37,257 nt of DNA from Dehalococcoidia bacterium (GCA_021295965.1 JAGWBI010000014.1:1-37257), one strand, 5' to 3'. Positions 7,869 through 16,653 are shown, counted from the first letter of the stretch. Numbers and translations: made by a program. The notes: generated by a model not told the origin, from the letters alone.

Positions 7869-9545
7869 CTAACCAACCATGTCATAGCTCCGCAGCAACT
7901 TGCCGGGCAGGGCTCCGGTGCATTCGTTTTCCACGAAGGTAACGGTGCCGTTGACCAGGATGTAGCGTATGCCGGTGGGCTTTTGCACCAGCCGCTTCTC
8001 GCCGCCCGGGAAATCGGTCTCGAACTGCGGCTTGTCGTACAGCAACCCCAACTCGTCCATGTTGTAGATCATGATGTCGGCATAGTCGCCGACGCGCAGG
8101 GTCCCGCGACCCTTCATGTCGGAGAACGCTGCCGGCAAGGCGCTCATCTTCTGGTGGGCTTGCTCCAGCGTCATCAGCTCGTTGTCCCGGATCCAATGGC
8201 CCAGGAAGTACACGGGCCACACGCTGTTGACCAGGAACCTGGTGTGCGCGCCGCCGTCGGATACCGAGATATGGACGTAGGGATTGACCAACCGCTCGGC
8301 GCGGGCGTCATCACCCTGTCCGCCGGCCGGGTGGGCGAACTCGGTTTCCAGGTCCTCGTCCAGCGCGATGTCCAAGAACACGTCCAGCGGGTGCTTGCCC
8401 TCGGCCTGCGCGATATCGGCGATGGACAGTCCCTCGTACTTGAGGTTGCGCTCCAGGGCTACTTCTACCACCTGCACCTGCGTCCAGTCGGTCCGGGCGT
8501 GGGGACGGTCAATCACATCGCGCTTCATGCCGTCACGGATGCCGTCCTCGGACAGTTTGGCGATCCGCTCCTCCTTCGAGCCCACCAGCGGCTGAACCCA
8601 GTTGGGCATATAGTCGAACAGGTTGTACTCAGACAGCTTGAACTCGGCTATGGTCGGCACCGAACCCTGCTGCGCCAGAACGGGGAGGCCTTCTCTCCTG
8701 ACTTCTTCAAGCCAGTCGTAACCTTCTTCGTCGCCCAGAGCCACGTGCAGCGGTCGCCCGCTCATGCGGACCATCCTCTCCAGCATCTCGCGCTGCCCCG
8801 GCCGGTCGTCGGAGATGCCAATGGTCCAGCCCAGGTGGCCCACGCCGAACTCGCTGAGGACTTCCGATAGAGCATAGAACTCCTCCGGCGACGCCACGTG
8901 GCTGGGCAGCCAACTGCCGTCTTCGGGGCGGTCCTCCAGGTTCTTGTCGGCCGACAGTCCGAACGCCCCCGCTTTCATGGAGTCGTGCAGGATTTGCCGC
9001 ATCTGGTTCAGCTCGGCCTCGGTCACCGACGTGCGCTCGCGGGCTGGTATCATGCCGAGGACGTAGCCGCGCAGCGGCGAGAAAGGCACCAGCGCACCGA
9101 CGTTGACGCCGAGGCCCTGGCGGTCCAGGCTGTCCATGTATTCGGGGAAGGTCTCCCAGTCCCAGCGCATCCCCAAGCGCATCGATTCCAGCGGGATCGC
9201 CTCGATACGGTTCATCATCCGCATGTTGAGGTCCCGGTCTTCGGGGCGAGTCGGGGCAAATCCGAAACCGCATTGCCCGACGGTCAGGGACGTTACGCCG
9301 AACCATCCCGACAGGGATGCGTAGGGGTCCCAATTCAACTGCGCATCATAGTGGGTGTGCAGATCAACTGCCCCGGGAGCGACGATGCAGTCGCTGGCGT
9401 CCAGCACCTTGGCGCCGGCGGGGTTGATGCGCCCGCTGACCATGGCCACCCGCCCGTCCTTGATGCCAATGTCGGCGCGGACGCGGGGCAGCCCGGTGCC
9501 GTCGATTACGGTTCCACCGCGAATTACCAAATCAAATTCCGGCAT
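7869..9545 (-). CDS. D-aminoacylase-like amidohydrolase (N-acyl-D-amino acid deacylase family)
   Basis: The 558-residue protein has the amidohydrolase superfamily layout: an N-terminal beta-sandwich half (IRGGTVIDGTG, residues 8-18), the metal-binding DLHTH (H63, H65), and C92 in GQCGFG, the position of the bridging Cys ligand in D-aminoacylase. SDGGAH at about 429-434 holds the catalytic Asp. The composite sandwich closes with VGDYADIMIY near 490. Members cleave N-acyl-D-amino acids or related cyclic and linear amides with zinc. The ATG at 9545 follows GGAGGTGATTTT, a strong ribosome binding site, and a good -35/-10 pair lies at 9621-9649. It is the last of three minus-strand genes but has its own promoter. 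Exact substrate unknown; at 558 residues it is longer than the classic D-aminoacylase of about 480. Confidence 0.9.
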   Translation of the reverse strand: MPEFDLVIRGGTVIDGTGLPRVRADIGIKDGRVAMVSGRINPAGAKVLDASDCIVAPGAVDLHTHYDAQLNWDPYASLSGWFGVTSLTVGQCGFGFAPTRPEDRDLNMRMMNRIEAIPLESMRLGMRWDWETFPEYMDSLDRQGLGVNVGALVPFSPLRGYVLGMIPARERTSVTEAELNQMRQILHDSMKAGAFGLSADKNLEDRPEDGSWLPSHVASPEEFYALSEVLSEFGVGHLGWTIGISDDRPGQREMLERMVRMSGRPLHVALGDEEGYDWLEEVRREGLPVLAQQGSVPTIAEFKLSEYNLFDYMPNWVQPLVGSKEERIAKLSEDGIRDGMKRDVIDRPHARTDWTQVQVVEVALERNLKYEGLSIADIAQAEGKHPLDVFLDIALDEDLETEFAHPAGGQGDDARAERLVNPYVHISVSDGGAHTRFLVNSVWPVYFLGHWIRDNELMTLEQAHQKMSALPAAFSDMKGRGTLRVGDYADIMIYNMDELGLLYDKPQFETDFPGGEKRLVQKPTGIRYILVNGTVTFVENECTGALPGKLLRSYDMVG

Positions 9546-9620
9546 AAAATCACCTCCTGCGGCGGTTTTGTTGCGTGCGATGATGCTCTCGGCAGCGACA
9601 AGAGCATTCTGGTGCCGCAG

Positions 9621-9649
9621 AGTTTAGGTGTACCGGACTACCATGTCAA
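9621..9649 (-). promoter_or_regulatory. Sigma-70-type promoter for the D-aminoacylase-like gene
   Basis: On the minus strand a perfect TTGACA (9649-9644) is followed after exactly 17 nt by TAAACT (9626-9621). Transcription would start near 9614, leaving a leader of about 70 nt before the ATG at 9545. This is the best-matching promoter in the window. Confidence 0.6.
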
Positions 9650-9663
9650 TTTCGCAACGAAAT
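9649..9663. promoter_or_regulatory. Operator-like palindrome abutting the -35
   Basis: ATTTCG-CAA-CGAAAT is a perfect palindrome with 6-nt arms whose last base overlaps the first base of the -35 box at 9644-9649. Its position suits binding of a dimeric regulator that activates or represses the promoter. No regulator gene is adjacent. Confidence 0.4.
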
Positions 9664-9758
9664 CCGTAGTTTTTTTCGCGTTTCACCGACCCTTTGCGCA
9701 TGATTACGTCCGAGTTCTCCACACGCGACGAGTAATGCCGGCTGCCGGTATTTCCAAA

Positions 9759-10595
9759 TCACCGCACCCGCGCAAGTTTCTGCACCCGTTGGTTCGACGT
9801 ATCCGCGCCGTAGATGTTGCCTTGGGAATCGGTGTAGACCTGATGCGCGTACTCGAAAGTACGGCCTCGCGCCAACAATTCGCCATCCAGGGTGAGTATG
9901 CTTAGCCGTGGCACCTGGTCAGTCACATAAACCGTCTGATCAGCGTCTATGTGTATCCCCATCGGGCACTTGAAATCCGTCCACTGTTCCACGAACTCGC
10001 CGTCGCCGGTGAACACCTGCACCCGATTGTTTTCCCGGTCGGCCACATAGACCCGGCCGTCGGCTGACACCCGAATGCTGTGCGGTACGATGAACTCGCC
10101 CGGCCCTCGCCCCGGTCTGCCGAACGACGCGATATGCGTACCGTCAGCAGCGAACCGGTGGACGCTGGAGTTGCCGTAACCGTCGGCAACGAACAGCTCG
10201 CCCGATGGCGCGACGCACACGTCCGCCGGGTGGTTGAACGGAGCCTGCAGCGCTGCCCGGTCCCGTGTCCCTATCGTCCCCAGCAACGCGCCGGTGGACG
10301 AGTATTTCAGGATCTGGTGCGCGTCCCGGTCAACGAGATACACCGAATCGTCTGGCCCGATGTGAATGTGGTGGGCATCCGCCGGCACCCCATCCCGTCG
10401 CTCCCATGCCGCCAACAGGTTGCCGTCCCGGTCGAATACCAGCACCGGCGGCCCCTGCCTCTGGAACACGTACACCCGGTCCTGCCCATCCACGGCAACG
10501 CCACTGATGCCGCGGAAAACCTGTCCAACCGGCAGGCTTGGCCACTCCGGTTGATACTCGTACACATAGTCGCCCATACCGACGGTTATCGCCAT
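9759..10595 (-). CDS. NHL-repeat beta-propeller protein (PAL/6-bladed type)
   Basis: The 278-residue protein contains repeated NHL blades: FRGISGVAVDGQDRVYVFQ, AHHIHIGPDDSVYLVDRD, FNHPADVCVAPSGELFVADGYGNSSVHRF, FIVPHSIRVSADGRVYVADRENNRVQVF and a final QGNIYGADTSNQRVQKL. The pattern is close to the six-bladed propellers related to peptidyl-alpha-hydroxyglycine alpha-amidating lyase, but no catalytic set can be assigned, and many bacterial members have no known reaction. No signal peptide is present. The ATG at 10595 has a GGG-rich stretch upstream that lies inside a simple-sequence repeat (10597-10639). It sits between two amidohydrolases and may belong to the same transcript as the COG3618-type gene 75 nt upstream. 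Confidence 0.85.
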   Translation of the reverse strand: MAITVGMGDYVYEYQPEWPSLPVGQVFRGISGVAVDGQDRVYVFQRQGPPVLVFDRDGNLLAAWERRDGVPADAHHIHIGPDDSVYLVDRDAHQILKYSSTGALLGTIGTRDRAALQAPFNHPADVCVAPSGELFVADGYGNSSVHRFAADGTHIASFGRPGRGPGEFIVPHSIRVSADGRVYVADRENNRVQVFTGDGEFVEQWTDFKCPMGIHIDADQTVYVTDQVPRLSILTLDGELLARGRTFEYAHQVYTDSQGNIYGADTSNQRVQKLARVR

Positions 10596-10596
10596 A

Positions 10597-10639
10597 TCTT
10601 CGTGCCCTTTGCGCCTCTGCGTCTTCGCGCCTTTGCGTT
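10597..10639. repeat. Degenerate CTTTGCGCCT-type simple repeat
   Basis: The stretch consists of near-repeats of the unit CTTTGCG/CTCTGCG/CTTCGCG (about 8-9 nt period). Read on the minus strand it is the familiar GCGAAGACGCAGAGGCG pattern found in intergenic DNA of many bacteria. It directly precedes the NHL gene and contains the only purine-rich sequence that could act as its ribosome binding site. Confidence 0.6.
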
Positions 10640-10670
10640 AATAATCCGTTACCGGCATACCGGCGCTGAC

Positions 10671-11504
10671 CTACCCCTGTGACGGCGCCTGCAACATCGG
10701 CCAAAGGGTGGCGGCGCTTCCGCCCATGATCCAGTCAACGTCCTCGCCGGACAGCCATGGCAACGCCGTCTTCCCCAGTGTGACCTGCCCGATGTAGCCG
10801 CCCTCGCGGGATGACGGGAAGTTGGAACCCCACATCACGCGGCGCGGCGTGAACGCCTCGATAACCCTCCGGAACATGTCCTTCTCGGCGTCGTTCAAAC
10901 CGGCGTAGGGGCCGAGGCTGGTGCTGGATATGCGAAGGTAGGCGTTGGGCAAAGCAGCCAGTTCTTCCAACGCGACGGTCATCGCCGCCTTGTCATCGGC
11001 GCCGCTCCAGCCGGCGAAATGGTCGGGAGCGAATAGCACGTTGGGATGACGACCGCCAATGGCGCGCATCCGGTTGACCTTGTCCGGCTGGCCGCCGCCG
11101 CCGATGGAGATGGGAATGCCCAACGCTTCGGCCCGCTGCCACAGGGCGTCGCAGCGCGGGTCGTCGGGTTCGGCCTGGCTCTGCAGCCGCACGCCCTTCA
11201 TCGCGCGCTCGTTCACCCAGTACGATAGCTTGTCCGCAGCGTCGGAGGCGGCCGGATCCAGGATGCCGACCGACACGGTGCGAGGGGCATACCGCAACGC
11301 GCTGTCGCATTGGTAGGAGTTGTCGAGGCCGTAGGTCCCGTTGGGCTGCACGAGGGTGGCGCACTCCACGCCGGCTTGATCCATCTCCCGGATCAAGTCT
11401 TCAACATCGTTGCTGACCTGCGTGGACCATCCCGTGGCGTCGGGATGGAGCGGATGCTGATTCTTGTCGCTGCTGACCACGTGGGTGTGGGTGTCGATGA
11501 TCAT
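10671..11504 (-). CDS. Amidohydrolase family 2 protein (COG3618-like lactonase/hydrolase)
   Basis: From the ATG at 11504 the product is 277 residues and begins MIIDTHTHV, the HxH metal motif of TIM-barrel amidohydrolases at the very N-terminus, as in the COG3618 group that includes 2-pyrone-4,6-dicarboxylate lactonase and sugar lactonases. Other expected motifs are present: GVRLQ (about 115), a PDHFAG motif (about 160) and VMWGSNFP near residue 230. The last has Asn where many members have Asp (GSDFP), a variant also seen within the group. An upstream GTG at 11555 would add 17 residues, but AGGAG lies about 9 nt before the chosen ATG. It probably hydrolyses a lactone or aromatic-derived acid; the substrate is unknown. 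Confidence 0.88.
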   Translation of the reverse strand: MIIDTHTHVVSSDKNQHPLHPDATGWSTQVSNDVEDLIREMDQAGVECATLVQPNGTYGLDNSYQCDSALRYAPRTVSVGILDPAASDAADKLSYWVNERAMKGVRLQSQAEPDDPRCDALWQRAEALGIPISIGGGGQPDKVNRMRAIGGRHPNVLFAPDHFAGWSGADDKAAMTVALEELAALPNAYLRISSTSLGPYAGLNDAEKDMFRRVIEAFTPRRVMWGSNFPSSREGGYIGQVTLGKTALPWLSGEDVDWIMGGSAATLWPMLQAPSQG

Positions 11505-11651
11505 GAGCGCAACTCCTGCTTCGTTTATCTGATACATACAGCGGCAGTCTAGCACACCCGGTTAGCCGGACATCCTTTACAATCGCGGCGCCGGAAATAC
11601 GGGCAAAATTCCGCGGCCAAGCACACCGACCCGGCAAAAACGAGGAGAATA

Positions 11652-12512
11652 ATGGCTGAAATTTACACCCTGGGAGCCGGAACCCCCACTCCCACGCCAA
11701 CTCGCTTCGGAAGTTCCCACGTTCTCAAACTCGGCGACCAACTTGTGATGTTTGACTGCGGGCCGGCCGCTACGCACAAGCTGGTAAAGGCGGGGTTGTT
11801 CCCCACCCAGGTCGATTACCTGTTTTTCACCCACCACCATTTCGACCATGACATCGATTACCCCTGCTTCCTCCTCTGCCGCTGGGACCAGAGCATCGGC
11901 AAGGAGAACCAACTCCAGGTTTTCGGCCCCGACCTGACGGAGAAGATAACCGAGGGCATCCTGGGTGAAAACGGGCTGTTTGCGCACGATTGGAAGGCGC
12001 GGGTGAATCACCCCCTCAGCCAGCAGGTTTTCGTCAATCGCGGCGGCACGCTGCCCCGGCCGGCTCCGTCGGTATCGGCGCAGGACGTTGGGCCAGGCAA
12101 AGTGTTCAGCGGCCCGGATTGGGCGGTCACCGCCGCCCCCGCCGAACACGTGCAGCCTTATCTTGACTCCCTGGCTTACCGGGTGGATTCCGCCGATGGC
12201 AGCGTCGTATTCACCGGCGACACGCAACCCTGCGACTCGGTGATCGAGCTGTCTCGCGGCGCCGACATGATGCTCTGCATGTGCTGGGATGACCAGGCGG
12301 TGATGGACGCCAACGGCGAGTACACCGGCCAGTGCGGCACTACCGGAGCCGCGCGCATGGCCCAGGCCGCCGGAGTGAAGAAACTGGTGCTGGTCCACAT
12401 CGGCCCGCACCTCTCCGCCCACGGTCCCATGGAGCAGGGTATCGGCGACATCAGCCGGATCTATGATGGTGAGATAGTATTTTCGGAAGAGCTGATGCGG
12501 ATTGCCTTGTGA
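11652..12512 (+). CDS. MBL-fold (RNase Z-like) metallo-hydrolase
   Basis: The 286-residue protein starts with MAEIYTLGAGTPTPTPTRFGSS, typical of the RNase Z/arylsulfatase-like branch of the metallo-beta-lactamase fold. The metal motif is THHHFDHD (H59, H61, D63, H64 in HxHxDH), followed by EH near residue 160, FTGDTQPCD near 204 and VHIGPH near 259, completing a two-metal site. CGAGGAGAATA precedes the ATG. The family hydrolyses phosphodiesters, esters or sulfates; 286 residues and the lack of an exosite arm argue against a true tRNA 3' endonuclease. It is divergent from the COG3618 gene and followed by a luciferase-like monooxygenase gene 127 nt downstream that may have its own -10 (TATACT at 12556). 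Confidence 0.9.
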   Translation: MAEIYTLGAGTPTPTPTRFGSSHVLKLGDQLVMFDCGPAATHKLVKAGLFPTQVDYLFFTHHHFDHDIDYPCFLLCRWDQSIGKENQLQVFGPDLTEKITEGILGENGLFAHDWKARVNHPLSQQVFVNRGGTLPRPAPSVSAQDVGPGKVFSGPDWAVTAAPAEHVQPYLDSLAYRVDSADGSVVFTGDTQPCDSVIELSRGADMMLCMCWDDQAVMDANGEYTGQCGTTGAARMAQAAGVKKLVLVHIGPHLSAHGPMEQGIGDISRIYDGEIVFSEELMRIAL

Positions 12513-12639
12513 GAGAACCCGGGGCGCGCGCCGATGCCGGGTCCGGCCAAAGGGTTATACTAATGCCGCGCATGGTCTATCCTTGGGGAGGGCGAAAATC
12601 GCCTGTGCCCTTCAGCGCGACCGCAGGAGGAATACACGT

Positions 12640-13773
12640 ATGCACTGTGGAGTGATGGTCACCGGCTACAATCAGGGCGACTGGGAACGCCTGTTGAAGG
12701 AAGAATATGACCGCCCGCCGGCCATGACCGACGCCGAAAACATGGATAACACCCTGTATATGGGTGAACTGGTTGAGCCACTGGGGTTTGACTCGATCTG
12801 GGCGACCGAGCACTACGGCTCCGCCTACTCCATGCAGCCCAACCCGCTGCAATACCTGGCGTACTGGGCGGGCCGCACCCGCCGGGTTGACGTGGGTACG
12901 GCGGTGGTTGTCGCCCCCTGGTGGAATCCGGTCCGGCTGGCTTCCGAACTCTCCATGCTCGACATCCTCCTGCGAGGCCGTCGCCTCCACCTTGGCATCG
13001 GGAGGGGCATTGCGCCCCACGAGTATGCTTCGCTGGGCTACCCGATAGGCGAATCGCACAAGTATTTCTACGACGTGATCAACGCCATCAGGGCCGCCGA
13101 CGGCGCGGAACGCTTCGAGTTCCGAGGCGACGTGTACGACATCCCTCCGACCACCATCCGGCCCCAGGCCCGCCACAAGGGCGAGTTGACTCGCGACATC
13201 AAGGTGGCATTCACCACCGAGGCATCGGCGAGAATGGCCGCCGAAAACGGCCTCGGCCAGATGTTCGTCGCCGGCGACGACGTGGACGAGATGACCGACA
13301 AGGTGCGGCGGTTCAACCGGATCCGCAAAGAACTGGGCCTCCCGCCGGACCAGCCCACCACACTATTGTGGATGTACTGCGCCGAGACCGAAGACGAAGC
13401 CGAAGAGGGGTGGACCTACTTCCACAACCAGCTCATGGCGGCCCAGCATCACTACTTCGAGTGGAACAATCCGGGGTACGAGGGGATCAGCGGCTACGAG
13501 GAATACCTGATCCGCCAGCAGGCCGACGTCGGCACCGCGGACGCCGGTTTCGCCGCCCGGCGCGCTACCCAACCTATCGGCACGCCCGACGAGATCATAG
13601 AGAAAATCCGGTCGTTGCAATGGACCATCAGCCTGGAAAAGGTGGTGATCCACATGTTCTACGGCGGGATGCCCCGGGACAAGGCCGAGAAAAGCCTGAA
13701 ACTCTTCGCCGAAAAGGTACTGCCGGCGGTGCAGGAAATGCCCACGCCAATCAATCCCGCGTCCCTGGAATAG
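12640..13773 (+). CDS. LLM-class flavin-dependent oxidoreductase (luciferase-like), copy 1
   Basis: The ATG at 12640 follows AGGAGGAATACACGT, so the upstream open frame from 12502 is rejected. The 377-residue protein is a single-domain TIM barrel of the bacterial luciferase-like family: LGFDSIWATEHY near residue 50, VGTAVVVAPWWNPVRLASELSMLD near 88-111, GRRLHLGIGRG near 117, then the flavin-site segment and a C-terminal GTPDEIIEKI near 310. Such enzymes use FMNH2 (or F420) to oxidise or cleave small organic molecules and usually need a separate reductase. It is 11 nt upstream of a Gfo/Idh/MocA dehydrogenase, so the two form an operon. Two further members lie at 21717 and 32074 but differ considerably in sequence, which suggests different substrates. 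Confidence 0.92.
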   Translation: MHCGVMVTGYNQGDWERLLKEEYDRPPAMTDAENMDNTLYMGELVEPLGFDSIWATEHYGSAYSMQPNPLQYLAYWAGRTRRVDVGTAVVVAPWWNPVRLASELSMLDILLRGRRLHLGIGRGIAPHEYASLGYPIGESHKYFYDVINAIRAADGAERFEFRGDVYDIPPTTIRPQARHKGELTRDIKVAFTTEASARMAAENGLGQMFVAGDDVDEMTDKVRRFNRIRKELGLPPDQPTTLLWMYCAETEDEAEEGWTYFHNQLMAAQHHYFEWNNPGYEGISGYEEYLIRQQADVGTADAGFAARRATQPIGTPDEIIEKIRSLQWTISLEKVVIHMFYGGMPRDKAEKSLKLFAEKVLPAVQEMPTPINPASLE

Positions 13774-13784
13774 GAGTCCTCATC

Positions 13785-14882
13785 ATGGCAGACAAAATTC
13801 GCTTGGGATTCGTCGGAGCCAACGTAAACTCGACCTGGTCAGGCCAGTCGCATTTCCCGGCGCTGCTGGCCAGCCCGGACGTCGAGATGACCGCCGTTTG
13901 CACCACCCGGCCCGAGAGCGCAGAAGAGGCGAGGCAGGCTTTCGGCGCGAAGCTCGCCTTCCACGATTTCAACGACATGGCGTCGTCGCCCGAGATTGAC
14001 GCCGTAGCCGTGGTGGTGCGGGTGCCGTCCCACTATGAGCCGACTAAGGCCGCCATCGAAGCCGGCAAACACGTCCTCACGGAGTGGCCGTTGGGCCGCA
14101 ACACCGCCGAAGCGGAGGAACTAACGGCCCTGGAGCGCGCCAAGGGCGTGCAGACCGCGGTCGGTCTGCAATCCCGTGTCAGTCCCGCGCTGCTGTACGT
14201 CAAGGATCTGATCGACACCGGCTACGTGGGCGAGATGCTGTCCTGTACCGTCAATACCTTCCGCGACGGGCCTCTGAACCGCACTTCCGGCGGCACCTGG
14301 CAGCGCGACCCGGGCATGGGCGCTAACACTCTCACCATCGCCACCGGCCACGTCATCGACGCCCTGCGCTTCGTGGCCGGCGACTTCAAACGGGTGGCGT
14401 GCATGGCATCGACCCAGGTGCCGCAATGGTACGAGACCGATACCCAGCGTTACGTGGAAACCACCTCGCCGGACAACGTGCGGGTATCCGGACAGCTGCA
14501 ACGCGGCGCGGCGGCTTCGGTCCACGTCGGAGCCGTACCCTGGGCCGGCACCGGTTATCGCATGGAGATTTTCGGGCGGGAAGGCACCCTGGTGGTCACC
14601 GGAAACGTCTCATCCCAGCGGGGCGAGATGCTGCGGGTGCAGGGCGCACAGGGCAACCACCAGCTGGAGGACCTAGCAATCCCCGACCGTTTCGTTTACG
14701 TCCCAGACGACTTCCCCAAGGGCGACCCGTTCAACGTGGGGCAGTTGTACGCCCTGTTCGCTGAGGCGATCAGGACCGGGCAGAACCGTGCCCCGACCTT
14801 CGATACGGCCGTTGGCCTTCATCGTTTCCTGGACATTGTCAAACAGGCGTCCGATGGAGGCCGCGAGCTCACGGTGGGCTGA
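13785..14882 (+). CDS. Gfo/Idh/MocA-family NAD(P)-dependent oxidoreductase with EWP motif
   Basis: The ATG at 13785 comes 11 nt after the monooxygenase stop and just behind TAGGAGT. The 365-residue protein begins IRLGFVGANVNSTWSG, the Rossmann dinucleotide site, and has the C-terminal alpha/beta domain of the family (GGTWQRDPGMGANTLTIATGH near 170-190). Most relatives have EKP with a catalytic Lys; here it reads LTEWPLG near residue 99-105, as in Gal80-like and some galactose-dehydrogenase-like members. Loss of that Lys suggests altered chemistry or a non-catalytic ligand-binding role, although TGH still supplies the usual His. It is the last gene of the plus-strand run, ending 10 nt from the convergent gamma-glutamyltransferase stop. 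Confidence 0.9.
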   Translation: MADKIRLGFVGANVNSTWSGQSHFPALLASPDVEMTAVCTTRPESAEEARQAFGAKLAFHDFNDMASSPEIDAVAVVVRVPSHYEPTKAAIEAGKHVLTEWPLGRNTAEAEELTALERAKGVQTAVGLQSRVSPALLYVKDLIDTGYVGEMLSCTVNTFRDGPLNRTSGGTWQRDPGMGANTLTIATGHVIDALRFVAGDFKRVACMASTQVPQWYETDTQRYVETTSPDNVRVSGQLQRGAAASVHVGAVPWAGTGYRMEIFGREGTLVVTGNVSSQRGEMLRVQGAQGNHQLEDLAIPDRFVYVPDDFPKGDPFNVGQLYALFAEAIRTGQNRAPTFDTAVGLHRFLDIVKQASDGGRELTVG

Positions 14883-14892
14883 CGCGCCGGGA

Positions 14893-16653
14893 TTAGTAAC
14901 CGATGGCGTAGGCCTCGCAACGCGGGTCTGCGCCGCCCTGTAACACTCCGGTCTGCGGGTTGCGTGTGATGACGCAGTAGAGGGCCGAACCCTCCCACCA
15001 CGCCGGATACTGCTCGATGGTATGGCCCTTGCTCCGCAGCGCCTCGGCCACCTCGTCCGAAATACGGCCCTCCATCCGCAACATTCCCGGATCATACCTG
15101 GACGCCCAATTGGAGCTGGGGAAGTTGTAGCTGTAGAAGCGAGGTTCCTCCACCGCTTCCTGCGGGTCGCGGCCAAATTCCAGGACGTTCAGCAGCAGTT
15201 GCAACGTGCCTTGCGGGATATGGTCGCCGCCGTGCGCGCCCAGGGCCATCACCGACTCGCCGTCACGCAGCACCAGGGCGGGGGCGGGGGTGAGCCGGGG
15301 CCGCTTGCCGCCGGCCACTGCCGCCGGATGACCTTCGACCAGCTTCGACTGGGTTCCGCGCAGGGAGAACGCCAGCCCGGTGCCCGGAATTATCGGCCCT
15401 CCGTTCTTGGTGCCCTCGCTGGGGGTACACGAGAAGATGTTGCCGTCCCGGTCGATCACGGCGAAGTACGAAGTCCCGCCGCCGCTGACTCCGGCTGTTG
15501 CTACCGGAGTTGCCGCCTCCCGGGGAGACTGGGGCGCGCCGTCAATTGTCGCCTTCCCGTTCCGCGGGTCTCCCGCCGGCGGGGTGCCCGGCCAGGCCAG
15601 GTCGGGGTCGATCAGGGAGCGGCGCTTGGCCACATATTCCTCTGCCATCATCTCGTCTATCGGCACATCCACGAAATCCGGGTCGCCCACGTACTGCTCC
15701 CGGTCAGCGAAGGCCAGGTTCAGCGCCTGACTCACCGTATGGATGTACTCGGGTGAATTGTGGCCCATGGACGCCAGATCGAAACCCTCCAGGATCTTGA
15801 GGGCCTGTGGGAAAGTCGGCCCCTGGCCCCACGGCCCGGTGCTGTACACGTCGTAGCCCTTGTAGTTCACCGTCACGGGCGGAGTCACCTGGACGCGATA
15901 ACGGGCGAGGTCATCTTCGGTGAGCAGACCGCCCATTTCCTGGTTGAATGCAACGATCTTCTGCGCAAGTTCGCCGGTGTAGATGTAGTCCCTGGCCGCC
16001 TTGAGAGCCGATTCCCGGCCTTTGGCGACGTTGGACGCCTCCACGTCAGCGATTTTGGACAACGTCGCGGCCAGGTCCTTCTGGTAGAACATCTCCCCTT
16101 GTTCGGGGGCGCGGCCTCCGGGCAAGTAGATCTCCGCGGTTGACGGGTAGGCGTTGTACTGGTCGAAGGCGGTTATGAACCGGCCGGCCAGATAGCGGTA
16201 CATGGGGAAACCGTTGCCGGCCAGGTCGATGGCCGCAGACGCCACCTGTCCAAATGTCATCGTTCCAAACTTGGAAAGCGACGTGATCCATGAATCGGCA
16301 GCGGCCGGCGTCAGCGACGACATCACACCGCCCGGCATCTTGCCGCCGTGGTGTTTGTGGAAATAATCCACTGACGCGGCTTCTGGCCAGACCCCGAGGC
16401 CATCAATGGTGAGGACTTCATCGCGGTCGGCCAGGTATATCACCGTCGGCGCCACGCCCAGGAAGCTGCAATCATCGACGTGAACGACGTTCAACGCCAA
16501 GCCAACCGCCACTCCGGCGTCGATAGCGTTGCCGCCCTTTTTCAGGACTTCCAGGCCGGCCATGGCCGCGCTGGGGTGGCTGGCGACAACCATCCCATTG
16601 ACGCCCTGCATCAACGGGCGATAACTGGTTAGCGTAGTCCCTTTGACTGGCAT
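14893..16653 (-). CDS. Gamma-glutamyltransferase family protein (Ntn hydrolase)
   Basis: Starting at the ATG at 16653 (GGGAGG about 8 nt upstream) the protein has 586 residues, the usual length for the family. MVVASHPSAAMAGLEVLKKGGNAIDAG near residues 18-45 is the conserved N-terminal block. The autocleavage site is GGGTSYFAVID, with the nucleophile Thr at about residue 394, where most enzymes read TTH. TPSEGTKNGGPIIPGTGLAF and ALGAHGGDHIPQGTLQ near 420-490 are family signatures. The enzyme matures by self-cleavage into large and small subunits and transfers or hydrolyses gamma-glutamyl groups; relatives act on glutathione, acylated cephalosporins or polyglutamate. No signal peptide is visible, so the usual periplasmic location is not supported. 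The T-S-Y variation at the nucleophile may mean a non-glutathione substrate. Confidence 0.92.
   Translation of the reverse strand: MPVKGTTLTSYRPLMQGVNGMVVASHPSAAMAGLEVLKKGGNAIDAGVAVGLALNVVHVDDCSFLGVAPTVIYLADRDEVLTIDGLGVWPEAASVDYFHKHHGGKMPGGVMSSLTPAAADSWITSLSKFGTMTFGQVASAAIDLAGNGFPMYRYLAGRFITAFDQYNAYPSTAEIYLPGGRAPEQGEMFYQKDLAATLSKIADVEASNVAKGRESALKAARDYIYTGELAQKIVAFNQEMGGLLTEDDLARYRVQVTPPVTVNYKGYDVYSTGPWGQGPTFPQALKILEGFDLASMGHNSPEYIHTVSQALNLAFADREQYVGDPDFVDVPIDEMMAEEYVAKRRSLIDPDLAWPGTPPAGDPRNGKATIDGAPQSPREAATPVATAGVSGGGTSYFAVIDRDGNIFSCTPSEGTKNGGPIIPGTGLAFSLRGTQSKLVEGHPAAVAGGKRPRLTPAPALVLRDGESVMALGAHGGDHIPQGTLQLLLNVLEFGRDPQEAVEEPRFYSYNFPSSNWASRYDPGMLRMEGRISDEVAEALRSKGHTIEQYPAWWEGSALYCVITRNPQTGVLQGGADPRCEAYAIGY

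Noticed and set aside
12556-12561. TATACT as promoter for the luciferase-like gene at 12640
   Set aside because: It matches a -10 but has no TG extension and no recognisable -35 at 16-18 nt, so I did not list it as a feature.
12921-13784. Long plus-strand frame extending the Gfo/Idh/MocA gene upstream to 12921
   Set aside because: The extension overlaps the luciferase-like gene, is rich in Arg/Pro/Gly shadow sequence and lacks a start site; the start at 13785 has its own ribosome binding site.
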